From NCBI GenBank assembly GCA_012932295.1, contig JAAONU010000063.1, positions 30,259 through 94,258 on the forward strand: 64,000 bases of DNA, written 5' to 3'. Source of the DNA: Cyclina sinensis. Taxonomy: Eukaryota; Mollusca; Bivalvia; Venerida; Veneridae. Made by a program: the position numbers and the translations under genes. Positions 58,801 to 64,000 of the stretch are shown in pieces; the stretch's first letter is position 1, and each line of letters starts with the position of its first letter. The notes under the pieces were generated by a model. The model saw only the letters and a program-made list of their open reading frames with translations. It did no database searches and was not told the DNA's origin.

Positions 58801-61800
58801 GTTAAGGTAAAGTCAGGCTGCACTGATGTGAGTAAAGGTAAGGGCAGACTGCACTGATGTGGGTAAAGGTAAGGTCAGACTGCACTGATGTGGGGAAAAG
58901 TAAAGTCAGGCTGCACTGATGTGGGTAAAGGTAAGGTCAGACTGCGCAGATGTGGGTAAAGGTAAAGTCAGTTGCACTGATGTGTTAATAGGTAAAGTTA
59001 ACCTTCACCGATGTAGGTAAAGTCGGACTGCATAGATTTGAGTAAAGTTTTAGTCAGACTGTACGAATAGGGGTAAAGGTAAGGTAAGACTGTGCAGATG
59101 TGGGTTAAGGAAATGTCAGTTGCACTGATGTGTGTAAAGGTAAAGTTAAACTTCACCGATGTAGGTAAAGTCGGACTGCATTGATGTGGGTAAATCTAAA
59201 GTCAGATTTACTTCTGACCTAAAAATGTGGCTTTTTTTTCTCGATATTGCATCTAGTAGGAAGTAAAATGGTACAGTTTGAAAGAACTTGCATCTCTATG
59301 CATCTCCAAGGTCAACATTTTACACGTTTGCCGTAACAAAAAATACAATGTATTTCTCTCCGTTGGTCATACAGTGCCTAACAGAAATACAGGCTTTTAG
59401 AAAAAAAAATCATTGCATGATTGAACTGTTAAGACAATTGATTGTTTGGTTTGGCACTTTGTTTCTAGGCCCAAATTAAAGAATGCTTCAATTAAACCTT
59501 CTATCTTTAAGTCACATACTCCAATTTTCATTTCTTTAGATTACGTTATGAGGCCTCGTATGGAGGAGTTACTGCCCTTTCTACAAGTCATTTCAGGAAG
59601 GTAAATGGGTTCTCTAATCTTTATTTCGAATGGGGTGGTGAAGATGACGACATGTATGCAAGGTAAGATTAAGAAATTCTCTAAAGTTTACTTTTTCTTA
59701 TTTATTTAAGATTCTGTTTTATTTAGGTTATCCACTGATTTTCTACCAGAAGAATGTCTGATGCCATCCACGTTTATAATCTATGAACACATAAGCCCAA
59801 ATATTTTTACCTTTCGTAGAAAGATAAGAAGTATAGATAATACAACCATTGATCAAGAACTTGAACACAAGTTTTTAGTAAGATGAGACAAAAGCATTTA
59901 CATCAAAGGTTCCGAAAATTAGAGATTTTTTTTTTAATGGCAAATATTTTGTCCCTCATTTTTTCGTAGTTAACACTTTTACGTCTAGTGCCGAAAGAAG
60001 GACTCCTTTCAGGCTGTTACTTATTTGCATATTTTCAAAAAAATATATATACATAACCAATTTACACACACTACTAACAAATCCGTCAAACTATGCATAT
60101 TTACCTAGATAAACGGCAAAAATGTGAAAACCTTTTAATGTAGAATATTATAAATATTACCTTTGCTTCTTGATCTTACAGGATCAAGTTTAGTAAATTA
60201 ACATTACCAGATACTGGTCATTACAGAAAATGAGCATTTTGCAAACCGGCAAAATAACTGTAGATTGCTAGGTCCTGTATCATTTTTTCTGTTTTCAGAA
60301 TAAAACTTAGTGGTTTGAACATAACGCGACTTCCAAATGACATTGGTCGATACAAAGCACAGAAGCACAAAAAGTCAAAGAGGAATCCGAACAAGTAAAT
60401 AATTGAACATTGTATTTTTAAAGAAATATTATGCAAAGATTTATTTGGTTGATTTTATACTTGTTAAATTCATTTTAATAAACGTTAGTTCGACGCCATG
60501 CAGCAGTTGATCAGCTTGTGATTTGAACAGGTTTTATATAATCTTATATTACTCCTTTGAAGCTTCAGTTTTATACCTCTACCCTGTTATCCTAAAGATC
60601 GTAAATCACTTGGTCAAAGTTCTTTAACAAAGAGAAAGACGTGAAAAAAGAACTGACCTGTCATCACGTTTTATACCTCAAGTATGCAGCACTACGACTG
60701 AATTACCTCTTAAAATGAAAGTGCTTTTTCAAAATTGTACTTCTTTAGTGAACTGATGAGGCACTTTTTGTAAATGTTTGAAAATTTCTCTGTAAACCTA
60801 CAACCTAAGAAATGAAATTTATGCTGTCAACTAGTGATAGTTCGTTTTTAATCTTCTAGCCCTTTTTCGCTTATATGAAATAGTTATACATTTTATCTTA
60901 TCTAATAACAATAGTTCATGTGAAGCAAATGTCCAAGTAGAAATAAAACGCTATTCTTTAATTTAATCTGACATTTTATTTCTTTGATTTACATTCTTCT
61001 AAAAATTCAATTTAGAACAAACAGAAACATAATTTTGCCGAACATTTTTTATCACAGCAACACACTATAAGGGTACAGTGTAACTTCCGAAAACCGAACA
61101 CCCATGGGACCGGACAAAAAGTTCGGATTTTGGAAGTTTCCGGAATTCAGAAGTATGAATGATCTGGACAAGTACAGGTGCCAAACATCAGTGGTTCTTT
61201 ATGATAGTGAATGCAGTCAGTATTGTTTAGCGTAACAGCGTTTGTAACATGGGAAACATAATGCAAAATTAAAATTAATGAAAATATTCAACAAATATAT
61301 ATTTTATTAGAAAAAATGTCACATGTTTTCAAATACATATACTTGTATATTAAATCATGTGCAAACACATTTCTATATGTCAGAACAAAACTACTTTTTG
61401 CATACGTTTAAATTAGTTTGAAAAATAATCGCCAATTAGAATAACCAACATATTGGCCGGTGTTTGCTAACTAATTACTTTTTTAAGACACCTCAATTTA
61501 ATCCTTAATGTTGCTTGTAGCAAACACCGCTATTAATCCACTAATGATCGCTCTGATCATTTACCGCTGTCTAAATATCGATATATTCGGCTGCATGTTA
61601 ATTTCAAATTGACAACTTGTTATTCTAACGCATGTCAAAATAAACAATCACCGCTAATTGGTAAACAATAGTTAGAGACGTGAAATTTTTGCCGCAGGGT
61701 TTGCGATCTGCGGTCTGTCTGTCTTTTTCCGGTAATTGGAAGTAAAATTGCATTGATTTAAACTAAATTTTACGGAAAAATCGTCCGGAATTCAGAATTC

Positions 61801-62295
61801 GGAAGTTCCGGATTTCAGAAGTATGATTTACATAGAAAACAGAAGGAGAAATTTCGGGACTGAGAAAATCGTTCAGTTTTCAGAAGTTTCCGGTTTTTAG
61901 AAGGTCCGGTTTTCGGAAGTTCCACTGTACCATATATATTTTCAGTTATAACACTGTTTTTTCATTCTTTTTATTTTTTTAACTTTCAATTAATTAATTC
62001 ATTTTTAATTCAAATTCCATGTTGAACTAAGGCATGCATGTATTTCAGGCTTCTTCTTTTTGAAACGATTGTGGCAAGGTATAAGACTGATGGATTGAGT
62101 AGTCTCAAGACTGAGATTAAAAGAACTGAGTCAAAGCGTCTCTACACATGGATTCTAGTCAGTATCAATGAGACGGAAATTATTAATAGCGAACCAATCC
62201 ACAAAATAGCCTTTAAGAGAAGGCGAGAAGATACACGGCACGATTGGCAATACTGGAGCAAACGGTTTTTGAAAATGACTCCATCTATGTCGTAG
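55788..62295 (+). CDS. B4GALT-like: Beta-1,4-galactosyltransferase-family gene 2, six exons, catalytic region intact
   Basis: Exons: 55788-55896, 56310-56539, 56771-56958, 59540-59662, 60299-60394 and 62049-62295, all with GT-AG introns. They join in frame to 330 residues. The family role is transfer of galactose (or GalNAc) from UDP-sugar to terminal GlcNAc in the Golgi, with Mn2+. Seen: HRVAIIIPYRDR (residues 73-84), the DVD metal box (145-147) between Cys140 and Cys159, WGGEDDD (207-213), and a C-terminal half ending at TAG. Aligned to bovine B4GALT1, Tyr289 is Ser182 and Met344 is Ala237, while His347 is kept as His240. The start is the first ATG in frame with the conserved exon 1 end. 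A homologous upstream ATG (55719) runs into TAG at 55746, so the signal anchor seen in gene 1 is not encoded here. Intron 3 is filled with minisatellite C; intron 5 holds a pogo-like MITE. It may use another first exon, or be losing function. Confidence 0.85.
56310..56539 (+). CDS. Gene 2 exon 2 (N-terminal catalytic block)
   Basis: 230 nt after a TTTCAG acceptor. It carries GGWYKPSNCEPRHRVAIIIP (Cys69 aligns with Cys176) and YMHPYLQRKQLEYRIFVIEQ, and ends at a GTTTGT donor in phase 0. Length and phase equal exon 2 of gene 1. Confidence 0.93.
56771..56958 (+). CDS. Gene 2 exon 3 (DVD metal-binding block)
   Basis: 188 nt after TTTCAG. It encodes GKFNKAIMMNTGF, DCFIFHDVDLLPENDGIPYT followed by Cys, and SPVHLSVAID. 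It ends at a GTAGGT donor in phase 2. Same length as the orphan exon at 23145. Confidence 0.93.
57130..59210 (+). repeat. Minisatellite C array in intron 3 of gene 2
   Basis: About 2 kb of 30/31-bp units such as GATGTGGGTAAAGGTAAAGT CAGACTGCACT, more diverged at the 5' end. The ~385-bp module of copy 1 is not present as a whole; only its end (GTCAGACTGTACGAATAGGG) recurs, near 57590, 57945, 58121 and 59054. Confidence 0.9.
57251..57495. mobile_element. MITE with CAGGCGCGTAGCT ends inside the intronic satellite
   Basis: Ends are CAGGCGCGTAGCTGCC and GGCTAGCTACGCGCCTG, flanked by GTGTA on both sides (57246-57250, 57496-57500). It interrupts the satellite unit. The internal GGGGGCATGCCCCCTGACCC palindromic stretch is of a kind I associate with hAT-like elements, but the superfamily is not certain. 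Confidence 0.75.
59540..59662 (+). CDS. Gene 2 exon 4 (GGV and WGGEDDD block)
   Basis: 123 nt after TTTCTTTAG. It encodes LRYEASYGGVTALSTSHF and FEWGGEDDDMYAR. The residue before YGGV is Ser where B4GALT1 has Tyr289. GTAAGA donor, phase 2. Confidence 0.93.
60299..60394 (+). CDS. Gene 2 exon 5
   Basis: 96 nt after TTTCAG. It encodes IKLSGLNITRLPNDIGRYKA followed by QKHKKSKRNPNK. AQKH stands where B4GALT1 has MIRH (metal ligands Met344 and His347). GTAAAT donor, phase 2. Confidence 0.9.
61076..61927. mobile_element. Pogo/Tigger-like MITE, 852 bp, in intron 5 of gene 2
   Basis: Ends are CAGTGTAACTTCCGAAAACC and GGTTTTCGGAAGTTCCACTG, each flanked by TA (61074-61075, 61928-61929). Subterminal GGAAGTTTCCGG and TTCAGAAGTATGA words recur inside. 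No transposase frame. Confidence 0.8.
62049..62295 (+). CDS. Gene 2 exon 6 (C-terminus)
   Basis: 247 nt after TTTCAG, ending in TAG. It encodes LLLFETIVARYKTDGLSSL and KRLYTWILVSI, matching the family's RFxxI...DGLxSL and YPLYTxIxV pattern. The tail is somewhat longer than usual and basic. Confidence 0.9.
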
Positions 62296-62453
62296 ATATG
62301 CCCGCAGACACTTCTTTCAATGAAAGATCTGAGTTTTGTCAATGTACTTGTAATTTTGTCTTTAAGTACTCATCTATAGTCATATTAGTAAAAAAATCTG
62401 CCGAGTATTTTGAATACCTATCCATACCAAGACTTTGTACTGAAATATCTTAC

Positions 62454-62459
62454 AATAAA
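62454..62459 (+). promoter_or_regulatory. Candidate poly(A) signal of gene 2
   Basis: AATAAA lies 159 bases after the stop codon, just before the 90-bp tandem repeats begin. Confidence 0.5.
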
Positions 62460-62577
62460 ACCTTAAAGTCATTAACTGCATTGCTTTGCACATAAAACCA
62501 AAGTGTTACATATGAATAGAGGTCTAGGTAATGCCGTATATAACATAGATATAAACTGTCATTAACTGCATTGTTTA

Positions 62578-63388
62578 AAAAATCTAACTTGCCCATCCGA
62601 CCACCTTTCACAAGCGACTCCCTGCCTTAAACGACCATTACAAATTCCTCCCGAGCGTTTTTATTCATTAATTTAACTTAGTTCAACAAACCCCTGCGAA
62701 ACGCGACTACAGACCTTAATATTGTACCACTTTAACGTTGCTATGCGACCGGAAAATGATCAAAACAATTTTATTGGCTAATCAGTCAGCTGGAAACTTG
62801 TCTTTAGTAGGCAGTGATGATAAAGGTGATAATGATAATGATGATGATGATGGTAATAATAATAAAAATACAGAAACGAATGCCATTTCATGTGCAGAGG
62901 CAAACGACTTTGCTCTCTCTAAAGGTTGCTCTGACATTCTACAACATCTTGCAGAAATCGAGGAACACTTTATTTCTTTGTGGATGGAACGTAAACAAGT
63001 CAAAATATCAGACATTTTTATGACTGTTTAAAGCCATACATGGACTGTCAAGTTCTTTTTATAATTTTATTGCACAAGAAACATTTTAATGTACTGTGTA
63101 TAGTACAGGGTTGAATTTTATTTGTGGAATATTGGCATAAAAAGTCAATGTTATAATTTCCTGTGGCTTTATTCGTATAAGATCATTTTAATGTGCATAC
63201 ATGCAGTATTTACATGTTTCAAAATGTACATTGACATTTTAAAAAAGTATAACATTAAATGCATTGAAAAGAAATGGTGTTATTCAGATTGTTACGTTTC
63301 CATCACAAATCCTTAGTTAAGAGACCACCTGTCTTAAGAGACCAAATTTCCTTTCTCCCCTGTGTGGTCTCTTAAGACAGGTAGACTG
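62578..63388 (+). mobile_element. Pogo/Tigger-like relic inserted in the 90-bp repeat
   Basis: The right end GTCTCTTAAGACAGG..AGACTG is followed by TA, so on the opposite strand it begins CAGTCTACCTGTCTTAAGAG, a pogo-type terminus. An open plus-strand frame at 62756-63031 has an acidic Asp/Asn run and a helical end (ALSKGCSDILQHLAEIEEHF). It could be the C-terminal tail of a pogo-type transposase, but this is weak. The left terminus is not recognisable. Confidence 0.45.
63327..63382. repeat. 17-bp stem hairpin at the right end of the Tigger-like relic
   Basis: ACCTGTCTTAAGAGACC and GGTCTCTTAAGACAGGT are perfect inverted copies around a 22-base loop. Read as two terminal inverted repeats (or subterminal repeats) brought together. 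Confidence 0.7.
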
Positions 63389-63777
63389 TAAAACCAAAAG
63401 CGTTAAATTTTAATAGAGGCCTTGGAAAGGCTGTATATAACATTAATAATAACGGTCATTAACTGCATTCCTTTACACATAAAACCAAAGCGTTACATAT
63501 TAATAGAGGCCTTGGTAATGCCGTTTAAAAAATTAATATTTCTGCTAAAACCTTTAGTATAAATTCTTGCATACAGTATTAGATTGTCTAATGTGTGGAT
63601 GTATATATTCACTTTTACAAACAGATGGAGCGACTAACAAACGTTTAAACGTAGCTGCCTTCATTTTCACAACCTCAAATCATGCTTTCGAAATCATACA
63701 GTTCATGTCGTAGAAATAGCATAGACACGTTTTGAACAGAGATCATATTTAAAATGCTGGCAGGCATATAATGATAG

Positions 63778-64000
63778 CTGAAATCATTCTTCTCGAGTAA
63801 ACAATAAAAGCACAATAAATCATGTCACTCTAAAACTAAAGAAGTGATATTTATACCATATAAATCGATTTAAGAACAACAATTTCAACATACAATATGC
63901 AAAATAATTCTGAAAACCTGTCATGCATAATAGGTAAACTCCTACATTTTAAGATATGATCAAATCTTTACCGTGATCATGTGATCATGAAACATAACAC
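63778..64000 (-). repeat. Inverted third copy of the B4GALT spacer block (continues past right edge)
   Basis: The reverse complement aligns with 54240-54470 and 27600-27810. Shared words: TTGTGCTTTTATTGT, ACTCGAGAAGAATG, TGCATGACAGGT, AAATCGATTT. It is more diverged than the two direct copies. 63531-63777 shows nothing else. Confidence 0.7.

Larger units (their letters stand above)
50235..59310 (+). repeat. Segmental duplication copy 2 (paralogous to 23835-35640)
   Basis: Same-orientation blocks are listed under copy 1. This copy keeps B4GALT exons 1-3 between the spacer (ending about 54935) and minisatellite C. It lacks element B and the 25786-26254 insert. It carries its own insertions: a LINE tail at 50821-50940 and about 1.9 kb with a 31-bp minisatellite at 52190-54060. 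Confidence 0.85.
62470..63530 (+). repeat. ~90-bp tandem repeat split by a transposon
   Basis: Unit: CATTAACTGCATT..TTT.CA, CATAAAACCAAAG.GTTACAT, AATAGAGG.CT.GGTAATGCCG, and so on. One full unit is 62470-62559. A second starts at 62560, breaks at about 62577 and resumes at about 63389. A third is 63457-63527. Confidence 0.75.

Overview
This is a window of A+T-rich, repeat-dominated animal DNA. It has split genes with GT-AG introns, several decayed non-LTR retrotransposons, tRNA-derived SINEs, many TA-flanked or hairpin MITEs and large minisatellites. The repeat flavour (TGACCTTGACC-type interspersed repeats, boxes reading CCGTCTGTCTGTCC, an expanded beta-1,4-galactosyltransferase family) suggests a bivalve mollusc. 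That is an inference; no species can be named from the sequence alone.

The only recognisable host gene family is beta-1,4-galactosyltransferase (B4GALT-like), a Golgi type II enzyme family. Four traces are present. (1) A minus-strand gene enters at the left edge with exons 1-2 only (406-1033); it has a good signal anchor and its other exons lie outside. (2) A single, perfectly open exon 3 stands alone at 23145-23332 with both splice sites. (3) A broken exon 2 relic lies at 47455-47604. (4) A six-exon plus-strand gene at 55788-62295 has an intact catalytic region, but its signal-anchor coding region is disrupted and two active-site positions are unusual. A second possible host gene is a lysine-rich open frame at 39794-40485, broken only by one extra A in each of two poly-A runs.

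Layout: 1-1.1 kb, gene 1. 2.0-11.3 kb, hairpin MITEs and three LINE relics (2.7-5.0 plus, 7.0-8.0 minus, 9.1-11.3 minus). 11.3-14.7 kb, a foldback-like element with arms of about 410 bp around minisatellite A. 15-18.7 kb, SINEs and interspersed repeats. 18.9-23.0 kb, a second minisatellite A array with higher-order structure. 23.1 kb, the orphan exon. 23.8-35.6 kb, segmental-duplication copy 1, loaded with insertions and with minisatellite C. 35.6-43 kb, mostly unique DNA, the lysine-rich frame, a pogo-like MITE and other repeats. 44.5-45.5 kb, a LINE tail. 47.5 kb, the exon 2 relic. 50.2-59.3 kb, duplication copy 2, running into the six-exon gene. 61-63.5 kb, pogo-like elements in intron 5 and downstream. 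At 63.78-64.0 kb an inverted third copy of the duplicated spacer leaves the window.

The region reads as a B4GALT cluster that grew by tandem and inverted duplication and was then eroded by satellites and transposons. Because the spacer is present twice, each copy serves as an empty-site reference for insertions in the other. The most unusual elements are the composite repeats. Three unrelated families (A, B, C) share one design: a longer non-repeated module alternating with a short-period array. Two of them carry inverted-repeat ends, and one has a target-site duplication and a matching empty site.
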